From Chytridium lagenaria (lineage: Eukaryota > Chytridiomycota > Chytridiomycetes > Chytridiales > Chytridiaceae): a stretch of DNA of 64,000 nt. This document shows positions 11,239 through 24,113 of the stretch, piece by piece. Location: contig JAHLKC010000004.1 of NCBI GenBank assembly GCA_025449115.1, positions 496,001-560,000 on the forward strand, given 5' to 3'. The position numbers and the translations under genes were made by a program. The first letter of the stretch is position 1, and every line of letters starts with the position of its first letter. Under the pieces are notes generated by a model, which saw only the letters and a program-made list of their open reading frames with translations, did no database searches and was not told where the DNA came from.

Positions 11239-13301
11239 ATGCTGGCATCCACACGAACTCTTCGCTCAAACAGCACACTTGGTGCGTCCAATTCGTCGAC
11301 GGCAAAGGGCAAGCAACCTGAGGAGCCTCGGGAATTTTCGAGGATGGCAAAGTCGTCGCGACGACAGGCTGGTGCCGCTGGAGTAAACACCATCCCACCG
11401 TTCAACTTCTTTCAGCAACAAACTATGGGGAATATATATCCGAGTAGTGTTGACCGACGAGACTTGGATATGAGCTCAACGTCGTTTGGACCTCAAAAGC
11501 GAAGCGGAGATGATGATGGTATGTTCCTGTCACATGTTCGAACGAGTACATGTATGAGAGAAGAAACAGCTCCACCCTATTATGAATAATCGTTACTGTT
11601 CTGACGAACGTGCCGTCTTAGACCTTTCTGGGATTGTGGGGACTATGAAGAAGATGAAGGTGGACCCCCTCAATAACTATGAGACCCCCGAGCTAGGTGA
11701 GCGGAAAATCAGAGAGTTATGTCCTGACCTTTTTACCTCACAGCTATACCTGCTGAGGCACTCATTCCAGCGTTTCCCGCTCTTCAGAGTTTTAGCAGTA
11801 CGTGTCTTGCTTTGCAAATCTTAAAACTAACCCGCTTGTGTACTCGTCTGATTCTTGTCAAATAGCCGCTATGGACGAGTTTGACGAGTTTGACGATGCG
11901 CCATCTGTACTGGAGCCCTCTTCGATGGCGCCGGGTGGACAGTTAGAAGACGATGGTGGGTTGAATTGATTCTACATGAATTGTAACACATGATGATGCA
12001 CAGCATCCGATTACTTCCCCAGCGACACGGAGGAAACTGATGACCGTTCAACTCCGGCATCGAGCAACCGTCGCCTGGCTCGCGGAATTAAGATTATTGA
12101 GAACATGCGGGAATATTTTAACCTGAATTATAAAACACCTTCAATACATTTGTTCGGTGGTGAAGATCGTGATCCTCCGAGTTGGGGTGCGAGGCTGAGA
12201 AAATACAATGCCGAAGAAGAGCGTTGGGTCGAAAAAGGTCCTGTGTTCTCATGCTTTTGCCTTGCCGACCCGATGCTCCGTTCGAGGCGAGACTGGTCGC
12301 ACATTATACATTCGGGACGCAATCGGCAGCAATTAACATGCCAAGTAAGTGTTTTTTCCCCGCTTGATTTGTTTGGGCACGACCAATTGAAAATCATTAT
12401 TTAATAATAGTCAGCCCGTTTCATCAAATGGCTATCATCGCCGCGGTCGTCGAGCCCTTGTTTCCTCTCTTGGCAGCAACATTATTGGTAAAGCAATTAT
12501 CAAGCAACAACCGAAAAAGCTTCGCGAGGCACTCCCAAAGCCTCTGAATGAAAAGGATGAGAGACGTTTGAATGACGCGCAAAGAACCGAATATCGGAGT
12601 GGGATGAGAATTGATGAGATTTCTAGCCCAGAGACGACGCCGGCAAAGGCATCGACATCTGCCTCCAACCCGGATTGTTTGGTTGAGTGTCTTACAACTG
12701 TTATCGGTGTTAAGGAAGAAGGGTCGTCCCTCTATGTATTGAGATTCCAAACGAGAGAAGGTAGACTTTGCTGATTCTTTATAAATCACGTTTTTTCTAT
12801 TGTGGTCTGTTTCCTGAACCCGTTCTAACCTAATATTGAATATTTCTGCGATACTAATTTGACACTACAGAAACGAAAAGCTTTGCGGAAAGATTTACGA
12901 AAGCATCTATTGACTACGGCCGTAGCCTCGCCGAACAGCGTGCTGTCACATTCACAACACCGCAGCCGGCTCAACGTCTTCTATTATCTGGTCAATTGGT
13001 GGCTCTCCCGCATGAGACTTCTTCACATCTGTCACCCTTTGCAGCCAATGCACCGGCCGTGCGTGCCCTTGCCGCTAGCGGTCTTATCTACATACCCGTT
13101 TCAAGTGACGCGGTCCTCGCCAGCGCTGCGGCTGCCGCTGCGGCCTCAGGCATGGACAATGCCGTAACACCTATAAGGTTTACTGGAGGTGCTGCTGTGG
13201 TGACGGAGCACCGCTTTGTATGTTGGCATTGCAAGTCTGTGATGTCGATTCCTGTGGAGGTAGTTGGTGAGGGGTTGTCAGCTCGGGGATGGCCCTGCTG
13301 A
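11239..13301 (+). CDS. Unrecognised conserved-looking protein, 538 aa, uninterrupted splice frame
   Basis: Seven exons (11239-11518, 11622-11696, 11744-11797, 11866-11955, 12004-12344, 12415-12760, 12871-13301) sum to 1617 nt, divisible by three, with good GT-AG sites. The N-terminus is basic and Ser-rich; an acidic part follows (MDEFDEFDDAPSV), then a folded-looking middle (RGIKIIENMREYFNLNYK, RDPPSWGARLRKYNAEEE, GSNIIGKAIIKQQPKKLR) and a C-terminal part (FAERFTKASIDYGRSLAEQ, an Ala run, FVCWHCKSVMSIPVEVV). The CWHC pair suggests a zinc site. The same frame continues past the TGA at 13299 with protein-like sequence to about 13536, broken by a second stop, so the true C-terminus may be longer. 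Family unknown. Confidence 0.7.
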
Positions 13302-15180
13302 AAGGATTATGGAGGGGCATCGCACTCATCCCATGTCGACGAGATGGGAGTTGGCATCGCAGAGGACGGGGGCATCTAGGCGAGCGGGACGAGACAAGCT
13401 TATAGGTGCCCTCTTGGTTTTGAGAATTATGGGAAGGGTGGGCTTGTTAACTTGCCTGCCACAGATGCGCCGATGGGCGTGCCAGGAGGACACATTGGGA
13501 TCCAATTGTTATTTCCATGGAGGAATGAATGATGGTGACTTTCTTTCTGGGTTCATTAAAGGAAATGGGGTTTGGGGATGGCGTTTTTTCATTAGATATG
13601 AGCGTTAATTTCTTTTTTTCATTTTGTTGCTATGAAATTTGTTTTTTTTTATCGCTTTCCCTTCTCTGTTTTTATGACACGGTTGCTCGGGGGAGTTAGA
13701 AGTCGTTGCTGGACCCTATTTTATTGTTATCATTTCATTTTAGCGTTACAGCCAGGCCCCTTTTTGTTCATGTCATATCCCGCGTATTTACCCGTTTATG
13801 TTTTCCTGACGTATTTTATGTATACTCTATCATGGTGTTTCGGGTGTCTCTTTGCAAGGAGACTGTGGTAGATAAAGCAAAGAGTTTTAAAAAGCTTATG
13901 TCATTGCAAGGGATGAGGTCTAAAACTTAATTATTCCGCCCATCATTGACGCTTTATGAAGCAGCATGGGACATATTCTTTATGACGTTCCGCCTGTATA
14001 GACTTTCCCTAGCTGATTTAGCGCCAGTTGTTTTATTTCATTTTTCTATCTTCATTTCCTTTTCGACACGGAAAGCCACCCTTTTTTTACCGTCTCCGGG
14101 GGGCCTCATGGCATGTTTCGCATAGATGAAATCCTGTTTCACGTTGTTGGAGGGACCCTCAACGTTTTTATGACGTCCGCCTTGTCGCGTTATTACACTG
14201 AAACCTCCGTAGTTTACACTGAAGGTCGTGGGAGTTTGAGATGTCAAGGACTCCTCTTTAAACTCCTGTTTCAGTAATTATTTCTCTCCTCCATTACTTT
14301 ACGAATTTCTATAAATGTTTCATTGTCAGTTTACGAATTACTAAAAATGAGAGAGCTACACAAAGAGGCTTAGATATATTATTTTCCTTCTTTTTCAGTT
14401 TTCAAGAATAAATATTTCGCGTGGCCTTTTGCTCAGTGTGATTTTATTAATAATTGATTTTTTATTATACTTTCTAACCCCTTAATTTTTGTTTTTGTTT
14501 TGGGTCAAAGCCCTTTATTTTATTTATTTATTTATTTATTAGAAATTGGGCAAATTCTCTCTTTAAAAAATTGACTCTTTTTTTTTTTTCCAAGTCTTTT
14601 TTATTTCTTTTCTCTATTATAAGGGACCTCATGAAACCCTTTATTTCTAACGGACCGAAATGTTTTAATTATTAATATCTATTTAGTAAATAATTTAAGG
14701 AAAAAAGATCACCGCAAAACAAGTCTAAAATACTACGACACGAGGCTTTTCTCTTAGCCATAAGCAAAAATTGAATGGAACACCCCTCCCTGGTTTCTCT
14801 GTCATAACTTTTTCTTTGTTTTGTCCACTGCGAAAAAGAAGACACCCAGAAGCTGATCTTTGCTCTCCTCGTTACTCCTGCCCCTTACTCCTGCCCCTTT
14901 TACTTCATTTGATGCAAGGGGCGGGTAGACGACCCTCAAAAAAAATATTATATAACTCTTCAGCAACTCTCGCAAGAGTCTTTTTTATCCGAAAAGATAT
15001 ATTAAACCGAGTGCATTCTCACTTCCCCCCCTTTCCTCACAGTCATTCTTTTCCACAACAACAATACCCACTCTCCATTCTTTCACCTCCCGTCAATCTC
15101 AATACTTTGTCAGGAGATAGTAATACTACGTTGCGGACTTAACATTACACATTTTACTGTCGTCGGAGAATCAAAAGAGA
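13302..15180. other. Intergenic region, AT-rich in its middle
   Basis: 13302-13536 may hold the continuation of the preceding gene. 13600-15180 has no convincing coding sequence. It contains T runs, a TTTA tandem repeat (about 14517-14540) and a CT-rich leader before 15181. No RNA gene was recognised. Confidence 0.5.
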
Positions 15181-16480
15181 ATGCTTGTCGAGGAATCAAT
15201 TGAGGACCAAGGAAGGAGGACGGCGATGCTCATGCTCGAGTCGTTGCGTCGGTCTGCTGAGCCAAGACTGGAACGTCGGATGGAAAATGCTCAGATGTCG
15301 TCATATAGCAAAGAACTGCCAAAGCTGGTTGTTCCTCCGGAGCTTTCATCCTTCATCTCAACCCTATGCATCAAGTTGTGGCATGAACCCGCTTGCCACC
15401 CCTGCAAGTCCCCATCACCGCTCCACCGATCCTGTCGACCCCTCCTTTCTCTCAAACACCGCCTCTTTCTCTCAATGGGTCCACCGCGTCCTCTCTACCA
15501 CAAATGTCCCTCTTTCCATCGTCTTCCTTGCCCTCCTCTTCATCCATCGCCTCAGATCCACCATTCCTGCACCCCCTGCTGGATCAGAATTCATCGTATT
15601 CATTGCGGGATTAATGGTTGCCATGAAGTCTCCTCAGGGCTGTGATAACACCTACACCAACAAGGTAATTTTTTTTGTTCGTCTGTTACTGTTGTTCTCT
15701 TAACGTGCATAGACTGACTGACAGTTTCACCGGCTTTGTTTGTAGGGATGGCACCGCATATCCAAGGTTCCGTTGCATCTCCTCAACGCCATGGAACTTC
15801 AGATGCTCATTAGCCTTCGTTTCGACATGTGGGTTTCAGAGCAAGGGTTTTCTGTCTGGTTGCAGTTTATTGAAGGAGCGATTGCTCAGCACATGGGTCA
15901 GAGCTTCAGCAGCAGTGTTGTCCAGCCAGTCTACCCCAAGCGATCCGCCTCTCTCAACCAATCGTCGCCTACAGCCGGAACTGCCACGCGCAGTCACCAT
16001 CGCCACACGCGAAACCTGTCAGATGGCCACCTCTCTCGCCCCGCCCCATTACGCCCTCCGACCCTTCAAAACATGATGGCCGCTTCAGCATACCCATCCC
16101 CTACCAACTTGTCTCCAGCATCCGCGACATCAACTTCTTCCTCATCAGGCGTTCACATTGCTGATATGTCAGGCGACGCTTTCTCCGCAGCCCCGCGCTC
16201 CGTCTCCCCAATTGTTATCCCGGTTGTTGGCCACGCAAAGGTCACCTCGCTCAACACACGTCAATACCATCATCAGCAGTTCCTTCACTCTCAAGATAAA
16301 CAGCGGCTTTATGTCCACCACCACCACCCAGGCCATCCCATCGAACCTCCGTCGTTTGATTCCATGCAGCGTCGTGCCCCTGCTCACCTTAGATATCACC
16401 CTTCGCCGCCTTCCTCGCACCATGGTTCACCTGAGCTTGCTGGTCCGGTCGTGCCCATCCTTCCGCCGCAACTGCGATAA
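15181..16480 (+). CDS. Cyclin of the Pho80/Pcl type
   Basis: The first ATG gives MLVEESIEDQGRRTAML, then LPKLVVPPELSSFISTLC. The cyclin box follows: FSQWVHRVLSTTNVPLSIV, LALLFIHRLR, FIVFIAGLMVAMKS, NTYTNK, then, after an intron (15666-15745, GTAATT...TTGTAG), WHRISKVPLHLLNAMELQM and ISLRFDMWVSEQGFSVWL. These are hallmarks of fungal Pho80/Pcl cyclins, which partner a Pho85/Cdk5-type kinase. The C-terminal third is Ser/Pro/His-rich and disordered. There is a frame change near 15385 before the box, which unlike most breaks in the window fits one extra base or two missing bases. The exact cyclin subtype cannot be told. Confidence 0.75.
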
Positions 16481-16855
16481 AAGTGTTCACAGCTGCCATA
16501 CCTCTATTATCCCACTTCATTCATCCAACCTATCTGTTATTTTTAAAGCAATTACTTCCTTATTTTATTTACAACTGCTATTATTTTAAATCCTTTCTCT
16601 CTGCATAACTTTGTTTAACATTATTATTCTTAATCCCTCACACTTCATACAACTACTACTTTATTCTTACAGTAATCTTCTACCTACCCACCTTCACCTT
16701 GCCTTATCGTTACATCCTATTATTTAGTATACTTATCATTCATACCACCACAATATAATTATTCTATGTTTTTTAAATAATATAAAACGGTTTTGAAAAA
16801 CACTCTTTCGAAATCTTTTAGATTATGTACATAACTATGAGATGTTGTGCTGAAA
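16481..16855. other. AT-rich intergenic spacer
   Basis: This carries the 3' end of the cyclin gene and the promoter of the CSA gene. Mostly short A/T runs; nothing else is seen. Confidence 0.5.
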
Positions 16856-18907
16856 ATGTCAGCACCGAAATCCTTAATCTATGCGCTAAGAGACCGTGAA
16901 GTCCTTCATCCTCTTCATCACCATCAAGCCCGACATCATGGCTATACCATACCCCCACAAGATCTTCCCCACTATATCGCAAGAAGACGATTTAGTTCCC
17001 TCGACATCTCACAAACCCGGACTGTCAAGAGGTCCAGAGCTGGCCCTCTCAATGAACTAGCTATTGAGATGCGGGATGAGAGATTGTGAGACTCCTCGCC
17101 TTCTTCGTATAGTTCTGCTGCTTGTTTAAGAAGGTCCTGACTGGTATTTGGAAGCATGCTTGCGGGGTTTACGGATTCGTCTATTAGAATATTTGACCTT
17201 GCATCTCCAAATCGAGGCAAGCGGCTTCTCAAAGCCGTTATCAAACCTGTGGCTACCGTTCAGAGGTAATTTTAATTCAAGTGGCTTAATTCTCTGTAAC
17301 TTAAAAAGAAAAGAAGCCCACAAGTTTAGCGTCACGTCTGTCGCTTGGTATCCAGTTGACCCTGGCATCTTTGTGTCTGGGTCGATGGATTCTACGGTTC
17401 GCGTCTGGGATACTGATAGATTAGAAGTACGTTTGTACTTATTTAAAAGTCTTCTTTTCTTTTACTTTGTTTTCATGTTATAAGAAGACGTTTCGTCTCA
17501 TGTCCTTTATTGATAACCCTAACTTAGACTGTATGCACCTTTGCACTTGGAGATAAAGTGAATTCACTGGCATTTTCACCACCTTCTGCCGCAATAGCAG
17601 GGAATGGACATACGCTTCTTGCTGCTGCGACGCAGGGTTCACATGTGAGGTTGTGCGATCTTAGGTCAGGGACTATGTCAGTGTCTATGATGGGTCATGG
17701 AGCGTCTGTGATGGATGTAGCATGGTCAGGAGTTGATGCTAATATGTTGGTTTCAGGAAGGTATTGCATTCGGACGCCGCAGTTTTCCTTCGTTGCCATC
17801 ATCGTCTCACTTGTTGTGACTAAATTTGTTGTTATTGCAGCATGGACTCCACTATTAACGTATGGGACGTCCGAAATCATAAAAGGCCCCTTAAGACTCT
17901 CGACCCTCGAAACGCGCCTCAAGCAATTCTTTCTAATGCGACCGCCTCATTCTCATCAGCCTCCTCTACGAAGAGAACAAGACAAGGTACTCCGAAACTG
18001 ACTGGTGCGGCTGGAACGGTCAAAGGGACTCCAAGTGTCAGATTAGCGCCTGTAAATGGGTTAGCGTTTGTCCCTGGAAAAAATATACTGGTGTCCGCTG
18101 GACACGATTGCCAGTTGCGCCTTTGGGATTTGGCAAAGGGAGAGCATATAAACGTGAGTTAAGACCCGTTGCGTTGTAGATTTAATCACTCACACTTTTT
18201 TCTAATATGATCTTATGACAGACCCAAGTACCTATGATCATCGAGAATAAGTGTAATAGTCGAATCCGTTTTAACGTTTCCGAGTTTCCTGCCTTATCCT
18301 CCCCAGGGATAGCAGAACCTCCATCGTTGTTTGCTGCCGTTCCTTGCGATGATGAGAAAATCATATTATTTGATCTTTCAACTGGGGCCGTTATTAAGGA
18401 TCTTGTTTGTCATTGGGGAAGAATATCTTGCGTAGCCGCACGAGTGAGTGTTCAAGTATGTAAAATCTCTCATTTTGATTTTTTTTTTTTTTCTACCGTC
18501 GTTACCCTCTAACGTATTTTATCGCTCGCAAATTCTCCAGGAGCTGTATAGTGGTGGATGGGATGATGAGATATTATGTTGGACTCCTGAATACATTTCA
18601 GAGCCCATTGGTTCAGATAGAGTCAAGGTACAATCTTTATTGATTGCAATAGTTTTAATACCATATCTTTGGTCAGGTGTTTTCCGACGAGCCTTTACCC
18701 CGAAAGTTGCCTAACGACAAGATTCCGAAAGCTTCAGTCCAGTTGACTTTGCATGATGCCGACTTGGCCACCGTTAAAGCTTTACCCTCATCAACGACAT
18801 CAACACAACGGCCAACACCTGTCGACCCGTTCTTTTACCGCCTTCCTGTGGAGGACGACGATAATCCTGAATTTGGATGGGAAGATGTTTCTTTGTGGAG
18901 GTGGTGA
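16856..18907 (+). CDS. ERCC8: CSA/ERCC8 homologue, WD40 substrate receptor of transcription-coupled repair, 518 aa
   Basis: Eight exons (16856-17085, 17155-17265, 17309-17426, 17528-17760, 17841-18153, 18222-18455, 18541-18627, 18677-18907) total 1557 nt and join in one frame. The order of features follows CSA: an N-terminal helical region (LIYALRDREV, FSSLDISQTRTVKR), FMLAGFTDSSIRIFDLAS, then WD repeats HKFSVTSVAWYPVDPGIF with STVRVWDTD, GSHVRLCDLRSGTMS, STINVWDVRNHKRP, VNGLAFVPGKNILVSAG with CQLRLWDLAKGE, and QELYSGGWDDEILCW. The acidic tail ends in GWEDVSLWRW. In animals and S. pombe this protein links the CUL4-DDB1 ubiquitin ligase to stalled RNA polymerase II. It is slightly longer than human CSA (396 aa) owing to inserts and the tail. 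Confidence 0.92.
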
Positions 18908-19094
18908 AAATGAGTATTGTAAAATCCCCTTCAAGAAGTGTATGTGTTTTAATATAAATATGTTTTTGGTAAAAAATCAATTTTGTCCAACGTCAAATTG
19001 CTCATTTGGAACTCATTGACTCAACGATAAAACGAATAGACAGCAATCTGCATTCTTGTACTTGATTCTGAGAGACGATTATACATAGCAAGAG

Positions 19095-21117
19095 ATGTCA
19101 GGACGGGCTGGACGACGGAGAGGTGCATGGACACCAACTCAGGTGAGGATGAGTGATCCGATTGGGTTTTGAGTCGTTTAAAAAGTTTATTCAACTTGAC
19201 GGCACCACGGAATCATAGGAATCACATTATGTCAGAAAGACTTTTAGTAACGCATCTTTTGTTGCAACGAAAACATTTCATAGATTGAAGCAGATGAGCT
19301 GGAATCGTTCTGCCTTCATTTATCTCACAAGGAACTTAATGCGTCATCGGATTTCCTCTGCAAGTTGTTCCGACCCGTTTCTCTCCAGAGGAAATAGGGG
19401 ATGTTGACGAAAGTGTGGCAACATTATCTGTTGAGGATCGGGAGGTTTGGGATGCGGCGGTTTGGAGTGGAGCCAGAGCCGTGGCGGATCGTGTCATTGC
19501 GGAAAAGAGTATGCCCAGAAAGATGTCGTTAAGTAAGAGTTAGAGTGATCATCAACTTTTTTCTTTTTCTGTCGTTCCTTTTAGTTTTTCACTTTTGTCT
19601 ATTCCTAAAAAGTTATTTCGTGATCTGTTTCGACTCTGTAAAAATACTATTGTGAGGGATATGTCTAATCATTAATCTAAACAATAGAAAACATTTCTCA
19701 CCAAAGCCGAAGAAGGAATTTGCGAAAGAAGCGAATTGATCACAAGTGTGAGAGTACCGTGTCCGCGTACATCGCAAACGACGTCGTGCCTTTAGAAATA
19801 GGGTGAGCTTAATTCATGAATAATGCCACAGTTTTTGTTGTTGAAAAATGCTTGCTAATTTAATCCATCATTGCAACGGATGCTTTTTCAGGCAAAAAAC
19901 TACTGCTAGTCTATCTGTTGATAGTTACAGCTATCGTGGCCTTAAACCTACGAACGAGGACCGTGTCATTTCCATTCCCGACGTCTCTGTTTTATTTTCT
20001 GCATTAGAGAGTGATAAGTTCAAGGAATCAGTCTCTTTGGGGTTTACGATGGACATGGAGGAGAGACTTGTGCTGATTATGTTAGAACTTATTTGCATTT
20101 GAATGTGCTGCGGCATGAAAGTTTTTTTGAGGATGTGAATTTGGCGCTGAAGGAAGGGTTTTTGTTGACAAATGAGAATTATAGACGTTGTCTAACAAGA
20201 GAGGTACATATGTCGCCTACTCTTTGCGAACTTTCTGTTTATTCATCTGTTTATTTCCTTTTTGTCTTCCTTCAACACTTAATGCCCTCGATTTCATGCT
20301 CATACGTTGTTTTTTAGTCAGAAACTTCCAACGCTGGATCAACAGCAACTCTTGCAATAATTAAGGGAGACCAACTTCACGTTGCATGGGCTGGTGATTC
20401 GCCGGCTTTCCTTCTAACCGACGCAGGATTGTCTCAACACCTCCTCAATCCTCTCATAATGCCAGCGAAGAGTCGGAGCGCAAGCGTGTTGAGGCAATTG
20501 GTGGTGTCTTCCTTAAAGACAACGATTCGTACCGGTTGAACGGAAGCATTTCTGTAACTCGCAGTTTTGGAGACTTTAGAATCACCTGTATGACGGCTGA
20601 GCCTGATATTGTTACGGTGAATTTAAAAGCCGGGCTTCCAATTTCTACTGCTATTGCATCCGGTATAGATACTATCCCTGCTACTGCCAATTCTGAAGGA
20701 AACACCGTGAGGCCGGCGCCCAAAGTGGTTCTATCAGATACATTGTCGTTAGCTCGGACGGTTTGACCGACGTGATGACACCTGAGGATGTGTGGAAGGC
20801 TGTCAGGGTCAAGGAGGATCCTACTTTGGCAGACGCGCTGGGTACATTTGGGTTCGATCAGAATGAAGGAAACGAGGAGGAGGAGGAGGAGGTGGAGGGT
20901 GATGACGAGGGGAATACTGTGCCCACATCTGTTGAGGAGGGTGCGGATAACGGTGGAAAGGATGCGACAAAGCCACCTCCATCGTATCCCGAGAAAGCCA
21001 CGGCACCGTCAACGACAAAAGTGCCTCTAGGAACGTGCGAGTACATCACGCAGGCCGCGGTGGATTTTAAAAAACAGCATGGACAATGTTAGCATGGTGC
21101 TTGTGAAGCTTATATAA
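19095..21117 (+). CDS. PP2C-family Ser/Thr protein phosphatase, frame broken several times
   Basis: It probably starts at ATG 19095 (MSGRAGRRRGAWTPTQ, then a GTGAGG donor). PP2C motifs appear in order but in shifting frames: SYSYRGLKPTNEDR (about 19925), VYDGHGGETCADYVRTYL (about 20040; the DGHGG metal site), AGSTATLAIIKGDQLHVAWA with GDSPAF (about 20335-20410), ERKRVEAIGGVFL (about 20480), SVTRSFGDFRI, VVSSDGLTDVMTPEDVW (about 20740-20795) and DNVSMVLVKLI at the end. All metal-ligand aspartates are present. Frame changes near 19345, 20038, 20430, 20735 and 21085 are mostly single-base losses, for example in the G run at 20038. Complete preservation of motifs argues for a functional gene with sequence errors. 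The N-terminal 230 residues are not recognisable. Confidence 0.78.
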
Positions 21118-21645
21118 GCCTCACGAACCTTTTTTTTATTGTGCCTTCACTTTAATTTTTTTTTATATTTTTTTTTTACGCTACGTACATATTGCAGCCC
21201 AAGCTTAGTGCTGGGCACTAAGTTGCCTCTTGATTGACCCTTTTTCTCCATCCCCACTTTCAAGGCCTCCTGAATTTTCTCTTGTTGTTTCCACTTTGTA
21301 ATGGTGTATTTTGTTTGAAATACTTCGAGTTAAGATTTGTCGTTGATGCTCTGGAGTACCTGTTGTTGATTTGGTCATCCTCCCTCGTGATATAAGTGTT
21401 GGCAGTTGAGAGCCTTACATATTCTTCCCTTATTTTATTGTGCCTGCGGTCAAGGATTGGGGATGTCAATCAAAAATATAAGGCCTTTGTCTACTGAAGA
21501 CACCAACCAGTCAACTGACTTGCTTCAAAACCGGCATGCACGATGCGTAATACTTCGTTTTAAGAGCTTTTTTAAAGTTAAGGTGAAAGTTCCGGCGTCA
21601 CCGCAAACGATATAGAAGTCAGATAAAGTGCAATAAGTTTTTAGG
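21118..21645. other. Intergenic region with T runs
   Basis: 3' flank of the phosphatase gene and 5' flank of the next gene. T-rich segments lie at 21129-21178. No gene or repeat is recognised. Confidence 0.5.
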
Positions 21646-24018
21646 ATGTCTTTATCACTACGGAGAAGTAGAGTGGGTGGTCTCACCAAAAACAATAATG
21701 TTAATATCATCTATTAGGACAGGAGGTCCACAGCAGAGCGATCGCTAACCGAATCAGATCAGGAAGCGCTAGATGCCAATACTTCATCTTTTACAGAGGT
21801 CCGCAAAAGCCAAACCTTGTCGGGTAGCTCGATAACCCCATCAAGAACTTCATCGCTACGTCGACGATTTTTCGGATCCAAATCAAATCAACAAGAGACT
21901 CGGGTAAACAAAGTAGGGGATGTAGAGACCAACGCAAATCTCACGACCTACGCGTCGTCTTCTCTTTCTCCAAATACCGCCAATCCTCTTGATGCCCCCC
22001 AGCCCGCACACAAGCCTCTCAGCCGAGAGATTGATTTTGAACAATTTCAAGTCAGAAAGGAAGGGATTCCCTTTCACATGCCTAGACCCGTCAGCGGAGC
22101 ATCAGGGCAACACACGGACGGAAAGCGTACGATCATTGAAGGCGGACCATCATACCTTGATTCCTCAACAGGGAGAATTCATCACGAGTCTGGTAGATTT
22201 ACTGACGACTCGTTGCATCGGGGGAGCTACGTGCAAACGACCTCGGGGCTGGTGGAGCAACTTGAAAAGTGGGCGAGCAGTACGTCAAGGTTTGAGGCAG
22301 TGCCTGTTTTGGATGGTGTGGGATCACCGACCAACGCTATCGACAGTGCAATCGGATCAAGCCTTGAAACAATGTCGCCAGTCCATGCCAGTGACAGTCT
22401 TCAAGCCAATTCATTAGACCAGTGGGGCAGGGGCCGTGGTGATGGCGTTAGAGGGGCGGAGGTAATCAGCAGGAGGACCACACCTACCGTTATAGTTCAG
22501 GTGCCTGCGGATGATGAAGATGATGCGGAGAGGGTGCCGAGATATTTTAAGTCAGATAGTATTACTACAATTGACTCTGATGCGAGTGGCCCGCGGGGGA
22601 GGTCGCGTAGAGCAAGGCCCTTGACATGGTCCGCTGGTTCGGGCCATTTTGAATACATGCAATCTTTGTCCTCCATGGATCCAGGGGAGGATGATGGGCA
22701 GGAGACGATTTCAAAGAAGGGGGTATCGGCGTCGCTACCTCTTTTAAATTCGTCGCGGAGTTCGTCTCTTAGTCGGTCAAGAAGTCGAAGTGATAAGAGA
22801 GGCGGCATTCAAACTGCACCCATTATCGTCAGCACCAATTTTGGAGCTATGGTAATTGATGTCGGGGGCGATGAACCAGGGGAAGAAGAGGATGGCTCGA
22901 GTGATGAGACCGAAGAATCGGATGCTGAAAATGGTAATATGAGCCGCGAGGTACATGAAGGCGACGCCAATGAAAATATTTCCGAGTATGGGTTAGCGTC
23001 AAGGAGTGTTCCCTCACCAGCTGGGTCTCAAAAGGTCTTTGGTGGGAGCAGGAGTGAGCTGCCCACACGACCTCTCAGTCCATGCAGTGATACCAGCTCA
23101 AAGGTTTCGCTTGGACCAATGCAAACGCGTCTCACAGAGTCCCCTCTCCCCAAAGAGATGGATTTGTTCTTCCGAGAACTTGAAGACATGCTTGCAGACT
23201 CCAACCGAAACTCTCCTTGCTCCTCATCTGCCTCAACACCGTGTTTAGCGGCAACAAATCAAAAACTCTCCGTGCATCATCAAGTCGAAACATCATCATC
23301 TTTCTCCATCCCACGTGCATGGTCCCTTCCGCACGGAGAATTACATCGTCGATATACTTCTTCAGCATGGCTCAACCCCAATCAGCCCCCCTCAGCAAGT
23401 CGCTCAAGACAAGGCAGTGTCACTTCTCACAAATCCGGGAAAGGGTTCCTTAAGGTCCATGAACACGAACGAACAGAGATCTGTCCATGGGAATCCCTGG
23501 AATCAATCGCAAGCAAAAACAGTCAAGAAGAGTCAAATTCATCAAAGGTCATATCACGCTCAATGCCTTCACTTGCTGCACGGAGGGATGGTGGGGGCTC
23601 GCAAAGTCAGATCTCAGATCGGCTATCTCCAAGTCGCGAAAATTCCAAATCAAAGGAAAAAAGAGCCATTAACACAAATATCGACCGCGTCAACCTCACA
23701 GCGGGACTGTCCTTTCCCAAAAGTTCGTCTATTACTTTTGGACAGAGCCTTGAAGGAGAATCTACACTTTCCACCGATATATTCAATGTCGACGGGGCTA
23801 AGGCCTTACCGGCGAAGCCTGGCTTGGACAGCGCTTATGCCAGTGCCGATACAGAGATAACCTTCAAGGCTTCTTTTAGATTGGATGAGACAGCACTGGG
23901 AGATCAGGACGGAAATGAGGATGAGGGAGATGATGGGGAGGCTTCCGAGCCCTTAAAAAGAGAGTCGTCGCTTAAAACAGCATGGAAGTCAATGCGAACT
24001 TCCATTTTTAAGGTGTAA
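21646..24018 (+). CDS. Large Ser-rich, probably disordered protein, family unknown
   Basis: The main frame is open from 21718 to 24018 without a break. Its first ATG is far inside, so I place the start at ATG 21646 (MSLSLRRSR) with a 45-nt intron at 21673-21717 (GTGGGT...ATTAG) that keeps frame. The protein of about 775 aa is rich in Ser, Thr and acidic residues. It has an SSLRRRFFGSKS basic patch near the start, an RSSSLSRSRSRSDKRGG patch and a basic C-terminus TAWKSMRTSIFKV. A more structured segment is LPKEMDLFFRELEDMLADS (about 23143-23200). No domain is recognised. The many RxxS and SP sites suggest a phosphorylated scaffold or signalling protein; that is inference. Confidence 0.7.
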
Positions 24019-24113
24019 ACTTGAGCTTGCAAAAATAATTTCAAAGTGTCATGTTTTATATATCATGCAGTCTCATGTAAATAGAGTTATGTACACATGC
24101 TTTTTCATTCAAT

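Noticed and set aside
14517..14540. TTTA microsatellite as a regulatory feature
   Set aside because: Short, ordinary simple repeat in AT-rich intergenic DNA.
19095..21117. PP2C gene as a pseudogene
   Set aside because: All catalytic motifs are intact and each break fits a single-base loss, as in other conserved genes here, so sequence error is more likely.
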